A DNA stretch of 64,000 nucleotides from NCBI GenBank assembly GCA_024698705.1, contig JAILQX010000025.1, forward strand, positions 20,925-84,924, given 5' to 3'. Every line of letters begins with the position of its first letter. Positions within the stretch are counted from its first letter, which is position 1. The notes beneath the pieces were generated by a model that was not told the DNA's origin, ran no database searches, and saw only the letters and a program-made list of their open reading frames with translations. Below are positions 9,724 through 19,684 of this stretch, piece by piece. The position numbers and the translations under genes are program-made. This stretch comes from Lachnospiraceae bacterium (GTDB lineage Bacteria > Bacillota > Clostridia > Lachnospirales > Lachnospiraceae).

Positions 9724-10619
9724 CTTCTGCTGTTCTTATCCTCACATTCTCCGAGAAGCTGAAGGTAGTTTTCATATCTTACCCTGCTGATAAGTCCCTT
9801 ATCTACCGCTTCCTTCACGGCACAGCCGGGTTCGTTGCGATGAATGCAGTCATCAAACCTGCATGCACCGGCGTATTCATCAAACTCATGATAATGATCC
9901 TTAAGATCATCCTTCGTCACATCAAAGAGAGAAAGAGATGAAAATCCGGGTGTGTCAAGTATGTACGAGTCCTCATCCAGTGCTATCAGTTCACTGTGCC
10001 TCGTTGTATGTCTGCCTCGTTCGATCCTGTCGGAAATAACTCCCGTCTCCATCACGACCTTTGGCTGTAAAAGATTGATTATGGATGATTTGCCTACTCC
10101 GCTCGGTCCTGCGACCGTCGTTGTCTTTCCCTTAAGATATCCCGAAAGTTCCGAGATGTTGGTACCGTTTACCGCTGACGTAAATATGATCGGATATCCT
10201 GCCTTCTCATATATGTTCTTGATGTCCTTAAGCCTCTCATCTTCTGCAAGATCCTTTTTGTTAAACACAAGAAGACAGGGGATATCGTTCTGCTGCATCA
10301 GTATCAGAAAACGGTCAAGGAGATTGTAATTGGGTTCGGGCTTCACAGATGCAAATATGACTAATGCCTGGTCGACATTAGCCACATTGGGACGTATAAT
10401 GCTGTTCTTTCGATCGAGAATGCGCACGATATTGCCCGTTTTGCTATCCTCATCGATGACGTCCATCTCACAGTCATCACCCACAAGGGGTTTCTCGTGA
10501 TTCTTTCTGAAGACGCCCTTAGCCTTACACTCATATATGTTCTGCGCATCCTTATGTGTGTCATCGCTGACATGCACATAATAGAATCCCGCAATTCCTT
10601 TTACGATCTTTCCGTGCAT
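9720..10619 (-). CDS. rsgA: Ribosome small subunit-dependent GTPase A
   Basis: Circularly permuted GTPase: NKKDL, GPSGVGKSSIINLL, DTPGF, C-terminal zinc motif. Confidence 0.96.
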   Translation of the reverse strand: MHGKIVKGIAGFYYVHVSDDTHKDAQNIYECKAKGVFRKNHEKPLVGDDCEMDVIDEDSKTGNIVRILDRKNSIIRPNVANVDQALVIFASVKPEPNYNLLDRFLILMQQNDIPCLLVFNKKDLAEDERLKDIKNIYEKAGYPIIFTSAVNGTNISELSGYLKGKTTTVAGPSGVGKSSIINLLQPKVVMETGVISDRIERGRHTTRHSELIALDEDSYILDTPGFSSLSLFDVTKDDLKDHYHEFDEYAGACRFDDCIHRNEPGCAVKEAVDKGLISRVRYENYLQLLGECEDKNSRR

Positions 10620-10636
10620 ATTTTCGCCGTTTCGTA

Positions 10637-12802
10637 TTATTCCTCTGTAAATTTAACGGATCTCTTGACCGATCTTTCCTCGGATCTGGCTTCGGTCACG
10701 ACTCTGTTACCGTCTGCATCGATCTCCTCTGTCCCGGGGATATCCACATTATAGACAATGGTTATGACTCCGTCGCCGCTTCCTGTGATACCCGTGATGT
10801 TCATTGAAACAGGGAACGATGTGACAGTTTCTCTCTTGAGTTCAAGTCCTTCAAGCGTTGAAAGGATGACCGTAGCTTCACTTCCTGCCTTGTATTCACT
10901 GTCTTCGTTTCCGGGGCTTTCTATATTGCCTACAAAGAAGTATACCTTCTCGCCTGTTCCCGTACTGATCCTGATGTCAACCTTTGTACCGCTGTTGACG
11001 ATAACATCGGCTGCATATGACTGATAGCATACCTTGTCTATCATTGCCGGATCGGGGTCGGTAGCTTCCGTTACCGCACCTACCTGAAGTCCGTGCTCTA
11101 TAAGTACTGCAGTGGCATCCATCTCACTCATACCGATAAGGCTCGGTACCTTGACCTCTATGACTTCCGTTCCCGTACTTACCGTAAGAACGATCGTATC
11201 CTCTCTCTCTGCCTTGTCTCCGGCCTTCGGTGTCTGATCGACTATATTGCCCTTCTCCACCGTATCGGAGCTGGCCTGTACCTTTTCTATCTTCTTGAAG
11301 CCTGCTTTGTTTAACTTGGCAACCGCTTCCGCATATGACAGATTTGATACATCGGGAACCTCGACTAGCTTTGAATCCTTTTCATCTCCCTGTGTGGGTT
11401 CCGCTGTTGCGGAAGGTGTTATCTCTATATCGTCCGCAATGACTTCCTCTTCGGGTTTGTCAAATAAGAACAACCCGAAATGTCTTCCGACAAAGAATAT
11501 TATGAGTAATCCGATGATAACGGCTGCAATAACTGCAAGGACCGTTGTGAGTCTTTCCATGAACTCATCATGTGTATCATCGATCTCTTCATACTCCGCG
11601 CCTTTTCTTCTTGTATCCGCAGGCTGAACGCGTTTCTTTCTGCCTGCCTGCACATTTACCGGCTGCTTCTTAGCCGGAACGGGTTTGCGCTTTTTAGCGC
11701 TTGTGGGCTTTGCCTGCTTAGTTGCAGCCTGTTTTGCCGCTGCCTGCTTTGCCGCTTTTGACGGCTGCTGTTTGCTTCCCTGCTTGGGCGGTCTGGCTTT
11801 GCCCTGCTGCTTCTTTACCGGCACTGTACCTGCCTTAGCTGCCGCCTCATTGGTACGCATGTGTATCTGATCCGCTTCGGTGATACGTCCGGTACGGTTC
11901 TTTATCTCTCTTATGTCCCCTTCGGTAGCGATCCTTGTACGCGATTCCTCTTCGGGGTCTACTATCTTAACGAAGTCCTCATCGGGCTTCATAAGTGATT
12001 TCTTAAGATCGTCGATGAGCTCGGCCATGTTCTGATATCTTCTGTCCGGACTCTTCTGTGTACATTTGAATACGATCTGTTCCACGCTGATCGGGATCTC
12101 GGCCACATACTCTCTCGGCGAAGGCATGGGCTCCTGTATATGCTTGATAGCGATCGCAACGGTCGTCTCACCGTTAAACGGCACACGTCCGGTAAGCATC
12201 TCAAACATTGTGATACCGAGACTGTAGATATCACTCTTCTCATCGGAGAATCCGCCTCTTGCCTGCTCAGGTGATGTGTAATGCACCGAACCCATAACGT
12301 TCGAGGTGATTGTGTTGGAACTTACTGCCTTTGCGATACCGAAGTCAGTAACCTTAACCTTTCCTTCCTTTGAGATCATGATATTCTGGGGCTTGATATC
12401 CCTGTGAATGATATGATTGTTATGTGCGGCTTCTATACCCATGGAAACCTGTATTGCTATGCTTATGGTCTCCTTGATGGACAGTCTGGCCTTCTTTTCT
12501 ATATATTTCTTGAGGGTGATACCTTCGACCAGTTCCATGACGATATAGTATATGCCGCCCTCTTCGCCGACATCATACACATTGACGATATTAGGGTGCA
12601 TCATACCTGCTGCCGCCTGGGCCTCGGTACGGAATTTTGATACAAAATTTGCATTTTCCGAAAATTCCTGCTTAAGCACCTTTACGGCTACAAAACGGTT
12701 TAATTTGCCGTCTTTGGCTTTATATACATCCGACATGCCGCCGGTCCCGATTTTTTCAAGGATTTCGTAGCGATCTCCTATTACCATCCCGATCTTTATC
12801 AT
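10637..12802 (-). CDS. Stk1/PknB-type PASTA Ser/Thr protein kinase
   Basis: HRDIKPQNIM, DFGIAKA, TM helix, PASTA-like repeats, Lys/Ala-rich linker. Confidence 0.97.
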   Translation of the reverse strand: MIKIGMVIGDRYEILEKIGTGGMSDVYKAKDGKLNRFVAVKVLKQEFSENANFVSKFRTEAQAAAGMMHPNIVNVYDVGEEGGIYYIVMELVEGITLKKYIEKKARLSIKETISIAIQVSMGIEAAHNNHIIHRDIKPQNIMISKEGKVKVTDFGIAKAVSSNTITSNVMGSVHYTSPEQARGGFSDEKSDIYSLGITMFEMLTGRVPFNGETTVAIAIKHIQEPMPSPREYVAEIPISVEQIVFKCTQKSPDRRYQNMAELIDDLKKSLMKPDEDFVKIVDPEEESRTRIATEGDIREIKNRTGRITEADQIHMRTNEAAAKAGTVPVKKQQGKARPPKQGSKQQPSKAAKQAAAKQAATKQAKPTSAKKRKPVPAKKQPVNVQAGRKKRVQPADTRRKGAEYEEIDDTHDEFMERLTTVLAVIAAVIIGLLIIFFVGRHFGLFLFDKPEEEVIADDIEITPSATAEPTQGDEKDSKLVEVPDVSNLSYAEAVAKLNKAGFKKIEKVQASSDTVEKGNIVDQTPKAGDKAEREDTIVLTVSTGTEVIEVKVPSLIGMSEMDATAVLIEHGLQVGAVTEATDPDPAMIDKVCYQSYAADVIVNSGTKVDIRISTGTGEKVYFFVGNIESPGNEDSEYKAGSEATVILSTLEGLELKRETVTSFPVSMNITGITGSGDGVITIVYNVDIPGTEEIDADGNRVVTEARSEERSVKRSVKFTEE

Positions 12803-12858
12803 CTGTTTCCCATATCTTTCTCCGCGATCCCGTCAAGGGCCGAGGGTGTTACTCCTAT

Positions 12859-13599
12859 TCAGTCATTATCAGCAAACGGCTCGACAAGAACAACAGCTAT
12901 ATTGTCCTTACCTCCGTTGTTATTGGCTGCTTTCACAAGGCTCTCCGCCTTCTCCGCGATATCTCTCTGTCCCTGCATGATCATACGGATCTCCTCATCC
13001 TCTATCATGTTGCTGAGTCCGTCTGAACACATCAGTATCACGTCATCTTTATTAAGTGTAAGTTCAAAAAAATCAACATCAACATCATCAAGCGCACCTA
13101 TGGCTCTGGTGATGATATTCTTATCCGGGTGTGTTCTCGCAAGTTCGCGTTTGAGCCCGCCCATACGTACCATCTCTTCAACGAGTGAATGGTCTCTGGT
13201 TATCTGCTTTATCTCTCTGTCATTGATTATGTAGAGCCTGCTGTCTCCGACATTGGCTACACAGAGTTTGTCTCCGTCGATCGTAGCAGCCACGACCGTC
13301 GTTCCCATACCGTTGAGTTCGGCTTCCTCTTCGGATTTCCGACGTATGTGGGAATTGGCGCTCTTTATAGCCTTCTCAAGAACAAATACCGGTGATTCGT
13401 CATCAGACTTGCTTATCTCGTCCACAATGGTTTCGATCGTATACCTTGAAGCATAATCCCCCGCATTGTGTCCTCCCATACCGTCAGCTACCATGAACAG
13501 ATTCGGCAGATGACCGACCGCCACTTCCGACGTATACACATAATCCTGATTGAGTTTTCTTCTTTTACCTATGTCGGTAATAGAAAATGTCTTTAGCAT
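12859..13599 (-). CDS. Stp1/PrpC-type PP2C serine/threonine phosphatase
   Basis: MVADGMGGHNAGDYAS, VGDSRLY, CSDGLSNM, GGKDNIAVV. Confidence 0.97.
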   Translation of the reverse strand: MLKTFSITDIGKRRKLNQDYVYTSEVAVGHLPNLFMVADGMGGHNAGDYASRYTIETIVDEISKSDDESPVFVLEKAIKSANSHIRRKSEEEAELNGMGTTVVAATIDGDKLCVANVGDSRLYIINDREIKQITRDHSLVEEMVRMGGLKRELARTHPDKNIITRAIGALDDVDVDFFELTLNKDDVILMCSDGLSNMIEDEEIRMIMQGQRDIAEKAESLVKAANNNGGKDNIAVVLVEPFADND

Positions 13600-13687
13600 A
13601 TTCTTCTCCCCAGTTGTCAATTCGGCTAATGCCTCTAACTGTCCGGATAGCTGTTAAACGCAACAAAAGTAAGTTTACCGCCGATCA

Positions 13688-14725
13688 TCAGATATCACCG
13701 GTAAGCTTACGTCGTCTTAACTGTCCGCAGGCACCATCAATGTCCTGCCCCATTTCCCTTCTAATAGTAACATTTATTCCATTTTTTTCAAGTTTATTTT
13801 TAAATGCAAGGATTGCTTCCCTGCTCCCCCGTCTGTAATCACGCTCCTTGACGGGGTTCACCGGAATGAGATTGATGTGAGCCGAAACTCTTGCTGCAAG
13901 TTCCGACAATAATTCCGCATCCTTCAAAGAATCATTTACTCCCGCCACAAGGCTGTATTCGAAGGTTATCCTGCGACCTGTGCATTTGTGATAATATTCG
14001 CAGGCCTCCATGAGTTCCTCTATCGTATAGCTGTTTGCTATGGGCATCAGTTCCCTTCGCTTTTCGTCCGTTGCAGCATGAAGTGACAATGCCAGTGTGA
14101 TCGCCAGCTTCTTCTTTGCGAGTTCCCTCATCTTGGGAACGATCCCGCATGTTGAAACGGTTATATTACGGCCGCTTATGTTCAGTCCGTCCTTGCATGT
14201 CAGCAATTCTATGAACTTAAGCAGGTTATCGAAATTGTCCATGGGTTCACCTATACCCATAACGACCACATTGCTTATACGCTCTTTCATGTAATGCTGT
14301 ATGGCATAGATCTGGTCGAGCATCTCCGACGGTGTGAGACTTCTCTCCAGTCCGTCAATTGTGGAAGCACAGAACCTGCAGCCCATCCTGCAGCCTATCT
14401 GTGAGGAAATGCATACGCTGTTCCCATGCTTATATCTCATAAATACACTCTCAACAAAATTGCCGTCACCGAGCGCAAATAAAAACTTCTTTGTTCCGTC
14501 AAGCTTCGATTCCTGAAGATCCGCTATCTCAAGTGAGGTATAGATACACTCCTTCCCAAACAGCTCTTTCACGGATCCGGGAATATTGGTCATTTCATCA
14601 TATGACCTTGCCAGCTTTACGTGCATCCAGTCATATATCTGGTCTGCCCTGAATGACTGAAGCCCAAATTTCTTTATATACTCTTTTAATTCATTCTTTG
14701 AAAGTGATTTTATGTCAACCATCAA
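13688..14725 (-). CDS. rlmN: 23S rRNA (adenine-2503-C2)-methyltransferase
   Basis: CISSQIGCRMGCRFCAST radical SAM motif, GMGEPMDN-like motif. Confidence 0.97.
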   Translation of the reverse strand: MMVDIKSLSKNELKEYIKKFGLQSFRADQIYDWMHVKLARSYDEMTNIPGSVKELFGKECIYTSLEIADLQESKLDGTKKFLFALGDGNFVESVFMRYKHGNSVCISSQIGCRMGCRFCASTIDGLERSLTPSEMLDQIYAIQHYMKERISNVVVMGIGEPMDNFDNLLKFIELLTCKDGLNISGRNITVSTCGIVPKMRELAKKKLAITLALSLHAATDEKRRELMPIANSYTIEELMEACEYYHKCTGRRITFEYSLVAGVNDSLKDAELLSELAARVSAHINLIPVNPVKERDYRRGSREAILAFKNKLEKNGINVTIRREMGQDIDGACGQLRRRKLTGDI

Positions 14726-15989
14726 TGCGCTCCAGTTTTGCTATAAAAAATCCTCCGTTGTCATCACACGGATAATAGGTTTTCTCTTCCAGAAGCTTAA
14801 ACGGGTGATTATCAATTATATATCTCACCCTCTCTTCATTTTCGGCTTTGCGAAGCGTACAGGTCGAATAGATCATGATACCGCCCTTCTTCACATAGTT
14901 CCACACACTGTCAACTATCTGGCGCTGCAGCTTTTCCAAGGAATCCCATGATTCCTTTGATGCATTGAGCTTTATATCGGGCTTTCTGCTCATCACTCCG
15001 AGTCCCGAACACGGAACATCCGCAAGCAGGACATCTGCCTTTTCACAGGCCGTTTCATCAAATACGGTGGCATCCCACACCTTTACACTGATGTTATCCG
15101 CCCTCATCCTTTTTATATTCTCTTCTATGAGTCCGGTCTTATATGCGCTTATGTCTCTTGCTTCGACTATAGCACCCTTGCTGACCGCATGAAGACTCTT
15201 CCCTCCCGGGGCAGCGCATACATCTATGACCTTGTCACCTTTTTTTATGCCCGCACATTCACATACCATCATACTGGCTATGTCCTGAACGGCATAAAGT
15301 CCTTCCTTAAAGCATGCTAACCTGTCGAGTCCTTCCGTACCCGTAAGTTCGTATGCATATGATAATGCCGCGTTCCTGAAAACTATGTTCTCACGCTTCC
15401 ATTCACCCGTTATCTTCTCAACATCCGCATCGATTATATCTTCTCTGATCCTTACGAACAAATGGCTTTCCTTCAAACTCTCCTCAAGGATCTTTTCCGC
15501 TATCTCATTTCCGTAATCCTTTATGAGGCTGTCTTCTATGAGCTTCGGGACCGAATATCTTATCTCGTGATCGTTATAGTCTATATTGGCTTTCTCTGCC
15601 GATATCTTTCTTAAAACGGCATTGACAAATCCCGCGAGACTTGCAAACTTATGCTTCTTTGCCAGCTTAACGGCTTCATCGATTGCTGCCCTGTCAGGAA
15701 CTCTGTCCATGTACAGTATCTGATACACGCTCATACGCATCAGGCATCTTATGAACGGCTTCATTTTGGCAGCCTTTACACTTGAATAGGTATCTATTGA
15801 GTGATCGATGCTTATAAGGCGTTCCATGGTCCCTGTGAACACACGCCTTATCCAGGCTCTGTCAGATTCCGGTATGTAGTTGTATTTGTCCAAAACCTGT
15901 TTCAAAAGAATATGGCTGTGGGTGCCTGTACGCACAACTTCAAGTAACATCTCCACAACCATCTCTCTTATGTTTATCTTATTGTCCAT
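14715..15989 (-). CDS. rsmB: 16S rRNA (cytosine-967-C5)-methyltransferase
   Basis: NusB-like N-terminus, DVCAAPGGKSLH, DVPCSGLGVMSRKPDIK. Confidence 0.97.
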   Translation of the reverse strand: MDNKINIREMVVEMLLEVVRTGTHSHILLKQVLDKYNYIPESDRAWIRRVFTGTMERLISIDHSIDTYSSVKAAKMKPFIRCLMRMSVYQILYMDRVPDRAAIDEAVKLAKKHKFASLAGFVNAVLRKISAEKANIDYNDHEIRYSVPKLIEDSLIKDYGNEIAEKILEESLKESHLFVRIREDIIDADVEKITGEWKRENIVFRNAALSYAYELTGTEGLDRLACFKEGLYAVQDIASMMVCECAGIKKGDKVIDVCAAPGGKSLHAVSKGAIVEARDISAYKTGLIEENIKRMRADNISVKVWDATVFDETACEKADVLLADVPCSGLGVMSRKPDIKLNASKESWDSLEKLQRQIVDSVWNYVKKGGIMIYSTCTLRKAENEERVRYIIDNHPFKLLEEKTYYPCDDNGGFFIAKLERIDG

Positions 15990-16001
15990 TGTCTGTTCAT
16001 A

Positions 16002-16931
16002 TCATCCCAGTCTGTCTCCGGGATCCATCTTATAACCAAGCAGAAACGCTGAGGTCTCCATCCGCTTTTTCCCTTCCAGCTGTAGCTCGGTGATCCGCAG
16101 GGCTCCGCATTTGCATGCTACGACCAGCCCCTTTTTGTCCGCTTCTATGATGGTGCCGGGATCTTTGTACTGTCCCTCGACCACATCTGCTTTCCAGATC
16201 TTAAGCTGCTTTCCGTCCTTATATGTATAGGCACCCGGCCATGAATTGAGTCCCCTTACATATCTCTCCAGGATCACGGCGTCTTTGTTCCAGTCGATCT
16301 CTCCCATTTCCTTGGTGAGCATCTTTGCATAACTGCTCTTACTGTCATCCTGTTTAACAGGCTTCAGTTTACCCTGTTCGATGAGCGGTATGGCCTTAAC
16401 TATCGCTTGCGCTCCCAGTCTGCTCAATCTGTTAAACAGTGATTCTCCGGTATCATCATCCGCTATGACTATCTTCTCACTCATCAATATGTCTCCGGTG
16501 TCCAAGCCCACATCCATCTTCATGATGGTAACGCCCGTCTCCTTAAGGCCGTCAAGTATGGCCCACTGTATGGGAGCCGCACCTCTGTAGGCCGGCAACA
16601 GCGATGCATGTATATTGACACATCCGAGACGCGGCATGTCGAGCACTTCCTTAGGAAGTATCTGTCCGAAAGCAGCCACTATGAACAGATCCGCCGGATA
16701 GGCCCTCAGTTCTTCTATCGCTTCCGGCTGTCTCAGTCTTACCGGCTGAAGGACATCTATACCATGCCTTAAGGCACACTCCTTGACCGGTGACATGGCT
16801 ATCGACTTTCCTCTGCCTTTCTGTCTGTCAGGCTGGGTCACAACTGCCGCCACTTCGTATCCCGCCGCTATGACAGCTTCAAGCGCTTCCGCCGCAAAAT
16901 CAGGCGTCCCCATAAATACTATTCGCATCAT
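16002..16931 (-). CDS. fmt: Methionyl-tRNA formyltransferase
   Basis: IVFMGTPDFAAEALEA, NIHASLLPAYRGAAPI. Confidence 0.98.
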   Translation of the reverse strand: MMRIVFMGTPDFAAEALEAVIAAGYEVAAVVTQPDRQKGRGKSIAMSPVKECALRHGIDVLQPVRLRQPEAIEELRAYPADLFIVAAFGQILPKEVLDMPRLGCVNIHASLLPAYRGAAPIQWAILDGLKETGVTIMKMDVGLDTGDILMSEKIVIADDDTGESLFNRLSRLGAQAIVKAIPLIEQGKLKPVKQDDSKSSYAKMLTKEMGEIDWNKDAVILERYVRGLNSWPGAYTYKDGKQLKIWKADVVEGQYKDPGTIIEADKKGLVVACKCGALRITELQLEGKKRMETSAFLLGYKMDPGDRLG

Positions 16932-17416
16932 TTTCCCTCGTCCGCAGATTCATCAGCGACCACGTCGCGCAGTTCTCCTATAACCTTTTCCGTATACATC
17001 TTTCCGTCAAGGTGATCGATCTCATGCAATATGCATCTTGCCAGCAATTCCGTCCCTTCTATGATCTGCTCTTTCATATCGGTATCGTAATATCTGACCT
17101 TTACATAGTTAGGTCTGGTCACATCACCGCATTTGCCGGGAACGCTCAAACACCCCTCCTGTCCCGTCTGCTCCCCGCTTGTTTCGAGTACCTTGGGATT
17201 GATCATTGCGATAGGATCCTCATATGTGACATCAACAACACATATTCTTTTGAGTATGCCCACCTGCGGTGCCGCAAGTCCGACACCGTTTGCATCATAC
17301 ATAGTGTCAAACATATCCTCGATAAGCTGTTTTATACGCGGTGTGACCTCTTTGACCTCCTTGCATACCTTGTTTAGTACCGGGTCTCCGTAGACCCTTA
17401 TCTGTCTGAGTGCCAT
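16928..17416 (-). CDS. def: Peptide deformylase
   Basis: GVGLAAPQVG, EGCLSVPG, HEIDHLDG. Confidence 0.98.
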   Translation of the reverse strand: MALRQIRVYGDPVLNKVCKEVKEVTPRIKQLIEDMFDTMYDANGVGLAAPQVGILKRICVVDVTYEDPIAMINPKVLETSGEQTGQEGCLSVPGKCGDVTRPNYVKVRYYDTDMKEQIIEGTELLARCILHEIDHLDGKMYTEKVIGELRDVVADESADEGK

Positions 17417-17443
17417 ATCTCTCCTCCACCGGTCTTGTGTTCA

Positions 17444-19684
17444 TCAATAGGGATTCATGGGATTCAGATCAAAAAATACCTGAAGATCTCCCATTTCCTT
17501 TATACCGGATTCCAGCCTGTTCTTACATTCAGTCAACAGCCTTTCGTCCCGGCTCTTTATAAAAAACACGAACCGAAATACATCATTTATCTTTCCTATC
17601 CCTGCTTTAGCCGGTCCTATGACCTTCACCTTATCACTTACACCCTTTATATATTCTGCCATGGATGTGCATGTGTTTTCGGCCAGTTCCCTGCTGCGGG
17701 ATGTTACCAACACTGCAAGTATATCACAGATAGGTGGGTATCCGCCAAGTTCTCTGTACAAAATCTCTTCGTCATAGAATGCCCTGTAGTCCTGGGCTGC
17801 CGCTCTGACTATCGCATAATGCTCGGGCTGATAGGTCTGTATGACCGTTTCGCCTTCCTTGGTACCTCTTCCCGCTCTGCCGGCCGCCTGCGTTATGAGT
17901 TGGAATGTACGTTCCGCAGCCCTGTAATCATTGATCGCAAGCGACATGTCTGCTGCTATTATACCAACCAGCGTCACATCGGGAAAGTCATGACCCTTGA
18001 CTATCATCTGTGTACCTATTAGGATATCCGCTTTCCTGTCACCGAATTCGGACAGGATGTGTTCGAGACTGCCTTTCTTTTTGGTTGTATCCGCGTCCAT
18101 CCTGAGTGTTCTTGCAGCGGGAAATATCTTCTTTACCTCTTCCTCTATCAGCTCCGTTCCCGCCTTGAATCCGAGGATATATTTTGAGCCGCATTTGGGG
18201 CAGACAGACGGCCTTTTCTCCTCGTAGCCGCAATAATGACATACCATCTTTCCCGTGCTGCGATGCTCCGACAATGATACGTCACAATGCGGGCAGCGCA
18301 GAACAATTCCGCAGGATCTGCATGATACAAATCCTGCATATCCTCTTCTGTTCAGAAACAGCATGACCTGCTCATTTCTGTCCAGTTTTTGTGCAATGCT
18401 CTCCTTAAGCTTTTCACTGAAAACGGATTTGTTGCCCTTTTTAAGTTCCTCACGCATATCCACTATGCTCGTACCTGCCAGCCTGCCTCCTACGGCACGC
18501 TTATACATGCTCCAAAGCCTGTATTCGCCGTTTACGGCACGGTAAAACGTATCAACCGAAGGAGTGGCACTACCGAGTACCACCGAAGCATGATTAAGCT
18601 CCGCCAGTTTTTCGGCGACCTCCCTTGCATGATACTTCGGGACATTTTCGGATTTGTATGTATGCTCATGCTCTTCATCCATGACTATGAGCCCGACTCT
18701 TTCAAACGGGGTGAACAGCGCGGATCTGGGACCTATGATCACGTCTATCTCGCCTTTTTTTGCCCTCTCGCACTGATCGTATTTTTCTCCCTCGGACAAT
18801 GTCGAATTCATGATCGAAACACGCTCTCCGAAATAATGATAAAATCTCTTTACCGTCTGATAGGTCAGAGCAATCTCGGGGATGAGGACGATGACCTGCT
18901 TTCCCCTCTTTACGACCTCCTCAATGAGCTTTATGTATGTAACTGTCTTTCCGCTTCCGGTGATACCGTGAAGAAGATATGTCTTTCTTATGTCCGCATC
19001 GTAATCTTCGATGAATTCTTTTACTATAGCCTTCTGTTCATCATTGAGTTCTATGTTCTTCTCTACGCTCTTTTTGATGACTATCGGATTTCTGAAATAA
19101 TTCTCGGTCTCAATACTGATCACACCGGCTTTTTCAAGATTTGTTACCGTTGTTGCCGACACTCCAAGCTTTCCGGTGACCAGATGATAATCCAGTACTT
19201 TCTCCTCAATGAGCTCCCTCATAAGCCTTTCCTTGCCTGCCTGTTTCTTTCTCACGGCTACAGCCAGTTCTTCTACGGCTGTCTCCTCCGAAGCCTTAAG
19301 GATGATCGTCTTTTTTGCCTTCGGTTTATATGTCTTTTTGATCGGCAATACGGTCTTAAGAGCCGTATTCATGGTCGAACCGTACCGCTCTTTTATAAAT
19401 GCGGCAAGTTCGATCAGACGTCCCTCACTTGCGTTCTGTTCCACAACGATATCCGTTATGTCCTTGATCCTGTCCGGGTCGAAGTCCGTATGATCGCTGC
19501 ATTCGATCACATATCCGGTCAAAAGCCTGCCGCCTTTTCCGAAAGGCACGGTGACCTTTGTCCCCGGTTTGCATCTGTCCTTAAACCTGTCGGGTACACT
19601 GTATGAAAATGTTCTGTCCAGGCTCTCGGCACTGATATCTACAATCACACTGGCATACATACGCTTCACATTACCTGTAATCAT
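17444..19684 (-). CDS. priA: Primosomal protein N' (replication restart helicase)
   Basis: GITGSGKTVTYI, MDEEHEHTYKSE, zinc-binding CXXC pairs. Confidence 0.97.
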   Translation of the reverse strand: MITGNVKRMYASVIVDISAESLDRTFSYSVPDRFKDRCKPGTKVTVPFGKGGRLLTGYVIECSDHTDFDPDRIKDITDIVVEQNASEGRLIELAAFIKERYGSTMNTALKTVLPIKKTYKPKAKKTIILKASEETAVEELAVAVRKKQAGKERLMRELIEEKVLDYHLVTGKLGVSATTVTNLEKAGVISIETENYFRNPIVIKKSVEKNIELNDEQKAIVKEFIEDYDADIRKTYLLHGITGSGKTVTYIKLIEEVVKRGKQVIVLIPEIALTYQTVKRFYHYFGERVSIMNSTLSEGEKYDQCERAKKGEIDVIIGPRSALFTPFERVGLIVMDEEHEHTYKSENVPKYHAREVAEKLAELNHASVVLGSATPSVDTFYRAVNGEYRLWSMYKRAVGGRLAGTSIVDMREELKKGNKSVFSEKLKESIAQKLDRNEQVMLFLNRRGYAGFVSCRSCGIVLRCPHCDVSLSEHRSTGKMVCHYCGYEEKRPSVCPKCGSKYILGFKAGTELIEEEVKKIFPAARTLRMDADTTKKKGSLEHILSEFGDRKADILIGTQMIVKGHDFPDVTLVGIIAADMSLAINDYRAAERTFQLITQAAGRAGRGTKEGETVIQTYQPEHYAIVRAAAQDYRAFYDEEILYRELGGYPPICDILAVLVTSRSRELAENTCTSMAEYIKGVSDKVKVIGPAKAGIGKINDVFRFVFFIKSRDERLLTECKNRLESGIKEMGDLQVFFDLNPMNPY

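Noticed and set aside
18389-19606. 405-aa plus-strand ORF opposite priA
   Set aside because: Antisense to a clearly coding conserved gene; composition looks like an antisense artefact, as with most plus-strand ORFs in the track.
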